Shown: in pieces, positions 1 to 6,081 of the stretch
Numbering within the stretch: position 1 is the first letter of the stretch
Layout: every line of letters begins with the position of its first letter
Origin: Spirochaetales bacterium
Lineage (GTDB): Bacteria; Spirochaetota; Spirochaetia; ARS1246
Direction of reading: 5' to 3'
Assembly (NCBI GenBank): GCA_018644745.1
Contig: JABGPX010000256.1
Span: forward strand, 1 to 9,614
DNA: 9,614 nucleotides
Program-made: the position numbers and the translations under genes
The notes under the pieces: model-generated
Database searches by the model: none
Told to the model about the DNA's origin: nothing
The model's input: the letters and a program-made list of their open reading frames with translations, nothing else

Positions 1-591
1 GGAAAGATAGCGATACAGAATCAGGCTCACTGGTTGAGTCTGGATTTCAACTGCCAGGTAAAAGAACCGGATTTTGTGAATCGGCTCCTGGATAGACTCA
101 AATGGGAACATCCCCGGTTATACGGCATGGTGCTGTATGTGGAGCAGCCCTTCCCCTATGATCTGGAAGCTCATCCCATCGACGTACACAGCCTATCCGC
201 TCGAAAACCATTATATATGGACGAAAGCGCCCACGACTGGAAGCTCGTCCGCCTCGGCAATTCTCTCGGCTGGAACGGCGTAGCGTTGAAAACCTGCAAA
301 ACCCAGACCGGCGCTCTTCTTTCACTCTGCTGGGCAAAAGCTCATGGTATGGGCCTGATGGTACAGGATCTTACAAATCCGAGCCTTGCCCAGGTATCCC
401 ATCTGCAGCTCGGGTTTCACGCCGGCACTATCATGGGAGCGGAAACCAACAGCGTGCAGTTTTATCCGGAAGCATCGCTCGCCGAAGCAAAAGTGCATCC
501 GGGTCTATATAAGCGGAACGACGGCACGGTAGATTTGAACACCGTGGTCGGACACCCGGGCTTTGGATACCGAATGGGTGAGATAGAATAG
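1..591 (+). CDS. Enolase-superfamily (mandelate racemase/muconate lactonizing-like) protein, 5' end missing
   Basis: The reading frame is open from base 1 and runs 196 codons to the TAG at 589-591, so the gene starts outside the window. The fold is recognisable from the C-terminal barrel motifs. SLDFN near visible residue 13 carries the first metal-ligand Asp, VEQPF near 47 carries the Glu ligand, and MDES near 73 carries the Asp ligand. ALKTCKTQTG near 95 has the Lys expected as acid/base catalyst on the last strands. This order (D, E, D, then K) is that of the muconate lactonizing/dipeptide epimerase type of enolase-superfamily enzyme, which abstracts a proton alpha to a carboxylate using Mg2+. 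The substrate cannot be read from this part; sugar acids are common for the family. The N-terminal capping domain and the KxK strand are missing. The gene converges on the 642-941 gene, with 50 bases between them and no strong terminator visible. Confidence 0.8.
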   Translation, partial: GKIAIQNQAHWLSLDFNCQVKEPDFVNRLLDRLKWEHPRLYGMVLYVEQPFPYDLEAHPIDVHSLSARKPLYMDESAHDWKLVRLGNSLGWNGVALKTCKTQTGALLSLCWAKAHGMGLMVQDLTNPSLAQVSHLQLGFHAGTIMGAETNSVQFYPEASLAEAKVHPGLYKRNDGTVDLNTVVGHPGFGYRMGEIE

Positions 592-641
592 GAAGCTCCA
601 GCTATTGCAAGAGTTTCAACGTCCGGATCCGGCAGGTAAAG

Positions 642-941
642 TCAGGAATTATCAGCAAAAGTTATGTTGTTGTTTTCCGCAAATTTCGTAAAACCTTTCT
701 TGTACTCTTCCCAAAACGGTTCATTCTTCAACTTGGTATAGACAATCGGTTCGCTTCTCTTGCCTGTTTGAATTGTAATTTTCTCGGACGGGACCTTTCT
801 AAATAATTTCATCTCGGTGCACGAGTCAAACTGAATGCGCTGTATATCAGCATAACTCAAATTTAAGACCTGGTACTTTTTCCCGGCGGCAAAACCGACC
901 ACGATTTCTGTTTTATCAAAATTAATCTGTCTGCGAGCCAT
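642..941 (-). CDS. Hypothetical 99-residue protein, possibly PH-like
   Basis: I do not recognise this protein. It begins with ATG at 939-941, preceded 4 bases away by GGAGGG (946-951), so the start is well supported. It has no signal peptide or membrane segment. The sequence alternates short beta-like stretches (EIVVGFAAGKKYQVLNLSY, KITIQTGKRS, PIVYTKL) and ends in an amphipathic helix with aromatic residues (FWEEYKKGFTKFAENN). That pattern resembles small bacterial PH-like domains, but this is inference from pattern only. It starts 17 bases after the sulfatase stop codon on the same strand, so the two are probably co-transcribed. Nothing else links it to sulfate-ester chemistry. Confidence 0.7.
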   Translation of the reverse strand: MARRQINFDKTEIVVGFAAGKKYQVLNLSYADIQRIQFDSCTEMKLFRKVPSEKITIQTGKRSEPIVYTKLKNEPFWEEYKKGFTKFAENNNITFADNS

Positions 942-958
942 AACACCCTCCGTGAATT

Positions 959-2443
959 CTATTCTGATTCTAACACCCCGGAGCTCGATGGGACAATATC
1001 GTCACCTGCCTTTTTCTCCTCGAGCAGCTGCGACAGCTCATTGACCACATCGGGAAACTTCCCGTAGAGGTTTGATGCTTCGCTGATATCGCCGCGAAGA
1101 TCAAACAATTCACCGGCAAAATCATGAGGCACATAACCTCGTAATTTCTTGAACCACTCCGGCTCGACATTGTCATCTCCGCTGGGTGAGTCGATAAACA
1201 CCCAATGACCTTTGCGTACGGCGAAATCTCCGGAACAGCTATGATGAATCATCGCGCTTCGCCCGGCAACTCCCTCCACTCCCTTCAGGAGGGGAAGCAT
1301 GCTGATGCTGTCCTCTCCATCCCCATCACCAAGCACAACGCCGGTGAGTTCGGCGCATGTAGCCAGCAGGTCACCGAGAGAGATGAGATGATCGCAGACT
1401 GAGCCCGCCGGTGTAACACCCGGCCAGCGAGCTATGAAAGGAACCCGGTGGCCGCCTTCCCAGGTATCGCGTTTAACACCGCGCAGATGCCCCATTCCGT
1501 AGTGGCCAAACCTTCGTGCGTTCTCATAGACTCCTCCCCCGGCGGCCTCGGAGCATTCAGGGCCATTGTCGCTTGTAAAAATGAGCAGTGTTTCATCGGT
1601 GAGACCGTTTCGCTCCAAAGCGCTCATAATCCTGCCGACAATCCAATCCACTTCGCAGACGAAATCCCCATATATACCCGCTCCGCTTTGACCAATGAAT
1701 TGCTTATTCGGAACGATAGGATAGTGAGGCGAAGTTAACGGGAGATAAAGAAAAAAGGGCTCTGGTCCTGCCGTTTCTATAAACTTTTCCGATCTGGCGG
1801 TCAATTCGGGTATCATACCCTCGAGAGTCCAGCCGGGCATCATTCGCCCCGGATGACCAAACATTTCATCAGGTTTTTCCAGTTCGGGCTGCGCAGCCAA
1901 GCGGTCCTGCTCAAACCAAGTATATGGCGGAAAATTCGGTACATCGACTCCAAAGTAGGTATCAAAGCCGCAATCTATCGGTCCTCCATGAATCGGCTTG
2001 CTGTAGTCGATATTTTTCCCAAGCTCCCGGCGAACCTCAGGCGCAAACTCACCGACTTTGGTTCCTTTATTGGCGGGTTCTCCATCGAGGGTCTCCCAAT
2101 ACAGACCGAGATGCCACTTTCCAAAACACCCGGTCTTATACCCTTGCTTCTTCAGCAGGCCGGCGACGGTAAGTCGATCCGATTCAATCAACGGCGGATC
2201 CCACGGCCACAAAACCGCACTCTTCAGCGATGTACGCCAGCAGTATCGGCCGGTCAGTATTGAGTAGCGGCTCGGAGTGCATACGCTCGAAGCGGCGTGA
2301 GCGTCGGTAAACCGCATACCCTGTGATGCAAGCCGGTTGAGATTTGGAGTCGGGATTTTTGAATCAGGATTGTTACATCCCATATCGCCATAGCCCATGT
2401 CGTCGGCAAGTATGTAAATGATGTTCGGTCTGTCTGATTTCAT
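959..2443 (-). CDS. Formylglycine-dependent sulfatase (arylsulfatase family), cytoplasmic
   Basis: This 494-residue enzyme should hydrolyse a sulfate ester; its substrate is unknown. Starting at the ATG at 2441-2443, visible motifs are LADDMGYGD with metal-binding Asp14-Asp15, CTPSR at 55-59 (Cys55 is converted to formylglycine, CxPxR type), GKWHLG with Lys109 and His111, SPH with His240, and SDNG with Asp292-Asn293. The length fits the arylsulfatase family. The start is chosen because AGGGGG lies 4-5 bases upstream and the protein then opens directly with RPNIIYILADD, as family members do. A TTG at 2489-2491 would add 16 unconserved residues encoded inside a repeat and is rejected. There is no signal peptide, so it acts in the cytoplasm unless exported by an unusual route. 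It needs a formylglycine-forming or anaerobic maturase enzyme, not present here. It lies 63 bases downstream of the Fic gene on the same strand. Confidence 0.93.
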   Translation of the reverse strand: MKSDRPNIIYILADDMGYGDMGCNNPDSKIPTPNLNRLASQGMRFTDAHAASSVCTPSRYSILTGRYCWRTSLKSAVLWPWDPPLIESDRLTVAGLLKKQGYKTGCFGKWHLGLYWETLDGEPANKGTKVGEFAPEVRRELGKNIDYSKPIHGGPIDCGFDTYFGVDVPNFPPYTWFEQDRLAAQPELEKPDEMFGHPGRMMPGWTLEGMIPELTARSEKFIETAGPEPFFLYLPLTSPHYPIVPNKQFIGQSGAGIYGDFVCEVDWIVGRIMSALERNGLTDETLLIFTSDNGPECSEAAGGGVYENARRFGHYGMGHLRGVKRDTWEGGHRVPFIARWPGVTPAGSVCDHLISLGDLLATCAELTGVVLGDGDGEDSISMLPLLKGVEGVAGRSAMIHHSCSGDFAVRKGHWVFIDSPSGDDNVEPEWFKKLRGYVPHDFAGELFDLRGDISEASNLYGKFPDVVNELSQLLEEKKAGDDIVPSSSGVLESE

Positions 2444-2465
2444 CTTACCCCCTGGAAGACTCATT

Positions 2466-2499
2466 CTATCATGTCGTCTTGAGTCGCCCAACGGCGGTG
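2466..2499. repeat. 34-bp direct repeat, left copy
   Basis: This copy matches 3696-3729 at 33 of 34 positions, in the same orientation; the only difference is G at 2476 against A at 3706. Similarity stops abruptly at both ends. Its right half contains CGCCCAACGGCG, a 4-bp stem with a CAAC loop. It lies between the sulfatase start and the Fic gene stop. Confidence 0.9.
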
Positions 2500-2506
2500 G
2501 CCTGAA

Positions 2507-3094
2507 TCAAGATCTAACAAATTTCAGCATGAGGCTATAATCTCCATTGTCAGCAGCGGTCAGTGAAACAATATATTTTTTCCTATCATTGCCGTGTTTT
2601 AAAAGATTAGCCCTACCCCAAGAAAAAGGTGATTTATTGAGAACATATTCCAGAAGAATATCAGCCGCCAATCTGGCATGTCTTCCGTTGCCATTTGGAA
2701 ACGGATGTATGAGAACAAGGCGGTGGTGGAATCTTGCTGCTATTTCATCTTCGGAGAAAGTTTGATGCTCTACCCAATATTCAACATCATTGCACAATAT
2801 TTTAAGGTCAACCGCAATTCTAAACCAAGGACCGCCTAAGTTCTTATCACTTGTCCGAAATTGCCCTGCCCACTTCCAAACATCGCAAAACATTCTTTTA
2901 TGCAAAGACCTGATAAATTTCTCGTTCAAAACATTATTTGGCTTATGGTCTTTCAGCCATGTCAATGCTTCAATAATATTGTCTTGCTCCCATCTGTCAA
3001 GTTCTGCTTTATTTGTAATATGGGTTGGGATCAGTCCTTCAAATTCATTTGGATCGAGAGGTGTTGCACCTTCAGGATAATCTAATCCTATCAT
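2507..3094 (-). CDS. Mobile mystery protein B, Fic-domain toxin
   Basis: This 195-residue protein belongs to the Fic family, whose members usually transfer AMP or another nucleotide to target proteins. The core motif is HPFPNGNGRHAR at residues 130-141. It carries the catalytic His130 and the anion-binding GNGR loop, with Asn at the position usually held by Asp or Glu. The N-terminal part (TPLDPNE, LIPTHIT, ELDRWEQDNI) and the VWKWAGQFRTSDKN stretch near 72-85 are typical of the family named mobile mystery protein B, which is found next to mobile mystery protein A. The start ATG overlaps the stop of the upstream mmpA gene by four bases (ATGA), so translation is probably coupled. The likely role is the toxin of a toxin-antitoxin pair; its target is unknown. 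All core residues are present, so it looks intact. Confidence 0.92.
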   Translation of the reverse strand: MIGLDYPEGATPLDPNEFEGLIPTHITNKAELDRWEQDNIIEALTWLKDHKPNNVLNEKFIRSLHKRMFCDVWKWAGQFRTSDKNLGGPWFRIAVDLKILCNDVEYWVEHQTFSEDEIAARFHHRLVLIHPFPNGNGRHARLAADILLEYVLNKSPFSWGRANLLKHGNDRKKYIVSLTAADNGDYSLMLKFVRS

Positions 3095-3558
3095 TTTTCA
3101 TCCCATAACGATTTTGGCATTGTACTGACAATATCTCTGACGAGGAAATCTATTGCTTTTGCTTTTTCGGAATTACTGAGTTCCTGTTTTTCCAGCCGCA
3201 TCATTTGATTGCTTTGAGACATACGATTCACGGCAACGAGCGTTGCTTGATTTTGTACTGTATGTTCCAGGCTCTTTCCAGGCACAAAACCATAGACAAA
3301 TTCACAATCCAGAGCATCAGCTACAGTCCTCAACGTCTTAAGTGTGACATTTCCAAGCATTTCATCGTGTTCTATACGGCTGACACGTTGTTTATTAGTA
3401 TGTAGTCGTCTAGCAAGCTGCTCCCCAGTCATCCCAAGCGCATCTCGAATAGCACGAATCCATCCTTTTCTCGGAGGATTCACCAGTTTCAAAGGTACAA
3501 ATTTCTCCAATGTGCTATCTAACTGCTCCCTGGTTAGATTCTTCAGTTTTGCTTTCAC
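3091..3558 (-). CDS. Mobile mystery protein A, HTH antitoxin/repressor
   Basis: This 155-residue DNA-binding protein matches the family called mobile mystery protein A, the constant partner of the Fic-type protein B. PPRKGWIRAIRDALGMT at about 28-44 leads into a Cro/C1-type helix-turn-helix (EQLARRLHTNKQRVSRIEHDE, about 46-66). VTLKTLRTVADALDCEFVY (about 71-89) follows, and the C-terminal part is helical. The start is GTG at 3556-3558 with GGGAGGT at 3565-3571 six bases upstream; the overlapping ATG at 3558-3560 runs straight into a stop. As first gene of the operon with a palindromic region directly upstream, it probably represses its own promoter and restrains the Fic protein. That role is inferred from the family arrangement and operator, not directly visible. 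Confidence 0.9.
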   Translation of the reverse strand: MKAKLKNLTREQLDSTLEKFVPLKLVNPPRKGWIRAIRDALGMTGEQLARRLHTNKQRVSRIEHDEMLGNVTLKTLRTVADALDCEFVYGFVPGKSLEHTVQNQATLVAVNRMSQSNQMMRLEKQELSNSEKAKAIDFLVRDIVSTMPKSLWDEK

Positions 3559-3600
3559 ATTTACACCTCCCGGTTCGGAATCCTTTACATCTATATAAAA

Positions 3601-3676
3601 ATAGACTTTTTCAGTCTTTTAGTCTATATATTTATAGATGTTTAGACCACAATAGTCTATCTATAGATAGACTATT
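3601..3676 (-). promoter_or_regulatory. mmpA-mmpB promoter/operator with perfect 26-bp palindrome
   Basis: Bases 3651-3676 form a perfect 26-bp palindrome centred on CTATAG, with arms beginning AATAGTCTATC. The half-site TAGAC or its complement GTCTA occurs at 3602, 3622, 3643, 3654 and 3668, with a degenerate AGTCT at 3613. A candidate promoter reading toward mmpA has -35 TAGACT at 3654-3659 and -10 TATAAA at 3631-3636, 17 bases apart, so the -35 box lies inside the palindrome. This is the layout expected for autorepression by the mmpA HTH protein. The palindrome is seen directly; the promoter assignment is moderate. Confidence 0.65.
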
Positions 3677-3695
3677 TTCTGCAGTGCTACATACC

Positions 3696-3729
3696 CTATC
3701 ATGTCATCTTGAGTCGCCCAACGGCGGTG
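3696..3729. repeat. 34-bp direct repeat, right copy
   Basis: Partner of the repeat at 2466-2499, with a single difference at 3706. It lies between the mmpA operator and the start of the zinc dehydrogenase. Inside it, TTGAGT (3709-3714), 16 bases before GATAAG (3731-3736), could serve as a weak promoter for the dehydrogenase, with the small CGCC/GGCG stem in the spacer. Confidence 0.9.
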
Positions 3730-3745
3730 TGATAAGAGTGTATTC

Positions 3746-4786
3746 ATGAGTTACACAATGAAAGCGATCCGCATAGCAGAGTTGGGGAATCCTGTCGTAG
3801 AAGCACAGCTTCCTATACCCGTCTGCAATGAAGATGATGTGCTGATCCGGATAAAAGCGGCTGGAATCTGTCACTCGGATGAACATTACCGATCAGGAAT
3901 CGCTCCGCCGGCACAGCTGCCGATTACCCCGGGCCATGAGATTGCCGGAACAATAGAAAGCACCGGATCGAATATCAGCAGCCGGCGCGTCGGCGAATCA
4001 GTTGCTGTACACTACATGAGATTCTGCGGCGTCTGCTCCTACTGTACATCCGGAAACGAGCAATTCTGCGGCAAGGCAGAGATGATAGGAAAGAACACCG
4101 ACGGCGGATGGGCGGAATATATAACTGTTCCTTCGGTAAACGCTGTACGCATGCCGGAATCAATAGACTTCAAGACCGGCGCTGTGATGATGTGTTCTAC
4201 CGCCACATCCTTCCATGCACTGAAAAAAAGCAGAATGCTTCCAGGCGAGAGCGTGGCGGTATTTGGAGTGGGCGGCCTGGGAATGTCAGCAATACAACTG
4301 GCCTATATACTCGGCGCAGAAGAAGTTTTTGCTGTAGATATTAATAAAGGCCGGTTAGAAAAGGCAAACTCCCTCGGCGCGGTAGCGGTTAATCCCGCTG
4401 TCGCCGATCCGGTAGAGCAGATCATGGCACAGACCGACGGCACCGGTGTCGACGTAGCTCTGGAGCTCATCGGCTTAAAAACGACCATTGAGCAAGCTGT
4501 ATCGGTCCTGGCGAACATGGGCCGCGCCGCGGTTGCCGGGATATGCAAGGTACCGATATCGGTGGATTCATATAGTCAGTTGGTTGGTAAGGAAGGAGAA
4601 ATTATAGGAGTGTCGGATCATCACTTGTCCGAAATCACGGAAATATTCGAGTTCGCGTCTAAAGGAAAGCTCGACTACAGCAATATCGTCACTGAGAGTC
4701 TCGCGCTTGACGCAGATGAGATAAACAACGTACTGAAACGCCTGGGAGCACATGGCGACGGGGTGAGGTCGCTGATCTGCCCTTGA
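3746..4786 (+). CDS. Zinc-dependent medium-chain alcohol/polyol dehydrogenase
   Basis: This 346-residue protein oxidises an alcohol or polyol, or reduces the carbonyl, using NAD(P)(H); the substrate is not evident. Numbering from the ATG at 3746, the catalytic zinc ligands are Cys42 (GICHSD), His64-Glu65 (GHEIAG) and probably Cys150. The structural zinc site is Cys94, Cys97, Cys100 and Cys108 (CGVCSYCTSGNEQFC). The Rossmann loop is GVGGLG at 174-179, followed by an acidic residue in AVDINKGR that suggests NAD rather than NADP. Length and domain order are normal. The start is uncertain: neither 3746 nor the ATG at 3758 (MKAIRIAEL, closer to typical family starts) has a good Shine-Dalgarno site. 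The gene is divergent from the toxin-antitoxin cassette and ends before a hairpin shared with the convergent lipoprotein gene. Confidence 0.93.
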   Translation: MSYTMKAIRIAELGNPVVEAQLPIPVCNEDDVLIRIKAAGICHSDEHYRSGIAPPAQLPITPGHEIAGTIESTGSNISSRRVGESVAVHYMRFCGVCSYCTSGNEQFCGKAEMIGKNTDGGWAEYITVPSVNAVRMPESIDFKTGAVMMCSTATSFHALKKSRMLPGESVAVFGVGGLGMSAIQLAYILGAEEVFAVDINKGRLEKANSLGAVAVNPAVADPVEQIMAQTDGTGVDVALELIGLKTTIEQAVSVLANMGRAAVAGICKVPISVDSYSQLVGKEGEIIGVSDHHLSEITEIFEFASKGKLDYSNIVTESLALDADEINNVLKRLGAHGDGVRSLICP

Positions 4787-4796
4787 CCCTCAGCCG

Positions 4797-4826
4797 CATA
4801 GCGGCCTTTGCTGTTCGGCCGCTATG
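4797..4826. terminator. Hairpin between convergent dehydrogenase and lipoprotein genes
   Basis: CATAGCGGCC (4797-4806) pairs perfectly with GGCCGCTATG (4817-4826) across a 10-base loop. It starts ten bases after the dehydrogenase stop and lies between two convergent genes, so it probably ends transcription. Only a short T run follows on the plus strand, so its strength is uncertain. Confidence 0.6.
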
Positions 4827-4865
4827 GTTTCGGGTGCCTGAGACCACGGCTATTTCAATACAGTC

Positions 4866-5357
4866 CTAACGGTTGTCGGTGAAAACCTGGTCGTTGTCAG
4901 CCGCGAGATGACAGGATATGCAGGCTCCTATTTTGCCTTGTCCTTTTACCTTCATCTTGGAATTGAGCATGATATATTCCCAATCGCCATTTCCCGCATC
5001 GTATCCATTTTCCCGTTTTACCATGACAGTAACTGCCGTAAGGGCACCTTTTGAGCCATCGGAGTTTTTAAAAGCTTCTTTCAGAATTACCGTTCCTTTG
5101 GGATACGGAAGAGCGGCTCCGCCTGTTGATACCGCGGCGCCGGTAGAATTCACATATACTTCTCGAAAACCATCAGTGCCTTCATGGGCCTTCCCGAGAA
5201 CCCCGGTTGCATCACCGGTAATTGGCTGATCGTTCACCTTTTGCCAGGACGCGTATCCGGCATAAGCAGTCGGCGCAGCGGCGTTCGGGTCTTTTTCGGA
5301 AGAGGCGCAGGAAACAATTGCTATACATACCAGCAGGCACAGCACTATTTTTTTCAT
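4866..5357 (-). CDS. Cytochrome P460-like haem lipoprotein
   Basis: This 163-residue exported lipoprotein has one c-type haem site. The N-terminus MKKIVLCLLVCIAIVSC is a lipoprotein signal with lipobox IVSC, so Cys17 would be lipidated and the protein membrane-anchored outside the cytoplasm. The body resembles the cytochrome P460 family: YPKGTVILKEAF near 85-96, then TVMVKRENGYD, GDWEYIML, and CISCH at 146-150 close to the C-terminus. Family members bind haem c and in some cases oxidise small nitrogen compounds, but many copies have no known substrate, and this one has no nitrification genes nearby. The start ATG has AGGAG (5364-5368) six bases upstream and a good promoter further up. It is apparently a single-gene unit with a hairpin on each side. 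Confidence 0.82.
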   Translation of the reverse strand: MKKIVLCLLVCIAIVSCASSEKDPNAAAPTAYAGYASWQKVNDQPITGDATGVLGKAHEGTDGFREVYVNSTGAAVSTGGAALPYPKGTVILKEAFKNSDGSKGALTAVTVMVKRENGYDAGNGDWEYIMLNSKMKVKGQGKIGACISCHLAADNDQVFTDNR

Positions 5358-5384
5358 GAGATACTCCTTGTAAATTGTATTTTA

Positions 5385-5413
5385 AATATAGAAAAACAAT
5401 CCCGAGTAAGCAA
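5385..5413 (-). promoter_or_regulatory. Promoter of the P460-like lipoprotein gene
   Basis: Reading on the minus strand, -35 TTGCTT (5408-5413) and -10 TATATT (5385-5390) are separated by exactly 17 bases. The -10 ends 27 bases before the ATG, with the ribosome site in between, leaving a short leader. The long hairpin at 5425-5501 ends 12 bases upstream. Confidence 0.6.
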
Positions 5414-5424
5414 GTTATATATAA

Positions 5425-5501
5425 GGCATATCGAAAAACCCACATTCTATTCGTCTGACTGTATGCAACTAAGTATAGAATCGGGGTTTTTCGCATATGC
5501 C
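5425..5501 (-). terminator. Long imperfect hairpin, probable terminator after hicB
   Basis: Arms 5425-5450 and 5475-5501 pair over 24 base pairs, with two mismatches and one bulged base, around a 24-base loop. Pairing segments are GGCATAT with ATATGCC, CGAAAAACCC with GGGTTTTTCG, and ATTCTAT with ATAGAAT. The A and T runs sit inside the stem, so it could end transcripts in either direction. It lies downstream of hicA-hicB and just upstream of the lipoprotein promoter, which would insulate the two units. The length is greater than a usual terminator, so a small mobile repeat is an alternative. Confidence 0.5.
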
Positions 5502-5562
5502 GGATGTCAAAGTAGCAGTAAATAGAGACGCTCTATCGGGAATTGCGGTTGTGCGTATCTAC

Positions 5563-5673
5563 TCAACCAATTTTGAATCTGAGAACCACTTCGCCGGTTT
5601 CGTGATCTATTTCTATCGCTTTCTTGCCCTTATCGCTGATTAGAACGCCGATCCGTATCCCGCTGAAGATGAA
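5563..5673 (-). pseudogene. Coding-like 36-codon tail in frame after the hicB stop
   Basis: The hicB frame continues past its TGA (5674-5676) for 36 sense codons to another TGA at 5563-5565. The translation looks protein-like, with pieces such as RIGVLISDKGKKAIEID and HETGEVVLRFKIG. No start codon or ribosome site precedes it. It could be the 3' remnant of an older gene, with the Asp-x-Glu-Thr-Gly-Glu-Val pattern faintly recalling FlaG-type flagellar proteins, or chance. HicB proteins normally end with the DNA-binding domain, so it is not needed for hicB. Confidence 0.25.
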
Positions 5674-6081
5674 TCATCTTTCTGAATGAGTACTTATATA
5701 TTCAAGAGCGGCTGTAACGAGAAATCCGGAGCGTGACTCCCTTTCTTGGGAAGCAAAAGCGTCGATCTTGGTGATTACCTTTTCGGGCATAGTGATATTT
5801 ATACGCTTTGACCGTTCCGAGAGCAGGCTTAAGTCACAATTGACAATTGCCCAGATACCATCTGAAAAGTCTTTGGCATGTGATATGCGATCAATAGCGG
5901 TTGGTACGGGAATCGGATCATCATCCATCAATAATCCTTCTATGTGTGTGAGGACTGCTTCCTCAGAGTTTTCCAATGCCTCATCGAGCGTAGCTCCCGC
6001 GGAGAAGCAACCCGGCAGATCCGGAACCGTAACGCCAAAGTCACTACCCTCGTCTTGTTCAATAAATACCGGGTATCTCAT
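5674..6081 (-). CDS. hicB: HicB antitoxin with ribbon-helix-helix domain
   Basis: This 135-residue antitoxin neutralises HicA and represses the operon. Residues 1-60 form the HicB domain (YPVFIEQDEGSDFGVTVPD, then LPGCFSAGATLDEALENSEE), a degenerate RNase H-like fold that binds the toxin. Residues about 93-130 (RINITMPEKVITKIDAFA through SRSGFLVTAALEYI) form a ribbon-helix-helix DNA-binding domain. The ATG directly abuts the TAG of hicA with no gap, and GGGAG lies inside the end of hicA seven bases upstream, so translation is coupled. The gene order is toxin first. A 29-bp inverted repeat at the promoter is the likely operator for its dimer. Confidence 0.93.
   Translation of the reverse strand: MRYPVFIEQDEGSDFGVTVPDLPGCFSAGATLDEALENSEEAVLTHIEGLLMDDDPIPVPTAIDRISHAKDFSDGIWAIVNCDLSLLSERSKRINITMPEKVITKIDAFASQERESRSGFLVTAALEYISTHSER

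Larger units (their letters stand above)
2466..3729. mobile_element. Putative toxin-antitoxin cassette bounded by direct repeats
   Basis: The mmpA-mmpB gene pair and its operator lie between two 34-bp direct repeats spaced 1230 bp apart. The enclosed DNA is visibly richer in A and T than the sulfatase and dehydrogenase on either side. No transposase, integrase or terminal inverted repeat is present, so any movement would have depended on an enzyme supplied in trans or on homologous recombination between repeats. If one repeat and the enclosed DNA are removed, the remaining sequence is a short divergent intergenic region between the sulfatase and the dehydrogenase, as expected for an insertion. 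The mobile-element call is inference; the repeats themselves are directly visible. Confidence 0.5.

Noticed and set aside
623..632. CCGGATCCGG palindrome between the convergent genes at 591 and 642 as a terminator
   Set aside because: It has no loop of its own and no following T run; a 10-bp palindrome of this type is weak evidence for termination.
1205..2267. Several open frames antisense to the sulfatase
   Set aside because: They mirror the codon pattern of the sulfatase on the opposite strand, lack ribosome sites and have no recognisable protein features.
2444..2491. Longer sulfatase starting at TTG 2491
   Set aside because: The 16 extra residues are encoded mostly inside the 34-bp repeat and lack family similarity, while the ATG at 2443 has a strong AGGGGG ribosome site and begins at the usual family N-terminus.
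3601..3676. CRISPR-like or transposon-end repeats
   Set aside because: The TAGAC/GTCTA units are irregularly spaced and too short for CRISPR repeats. The palindrome stands directly before a regulator gene, which fits an operator better than a transposon end.
2466..3729. Integron gene cassette with attC sites
   Set aside because: The repeat contains GCCCAAC, which fits the RYYYAAC inverse core (GTTGGGC on the other strand). I find no partner core at the right distance and no folded attC-like palindrome spanning it; the adjacent sequence is coding. No integrase is present.
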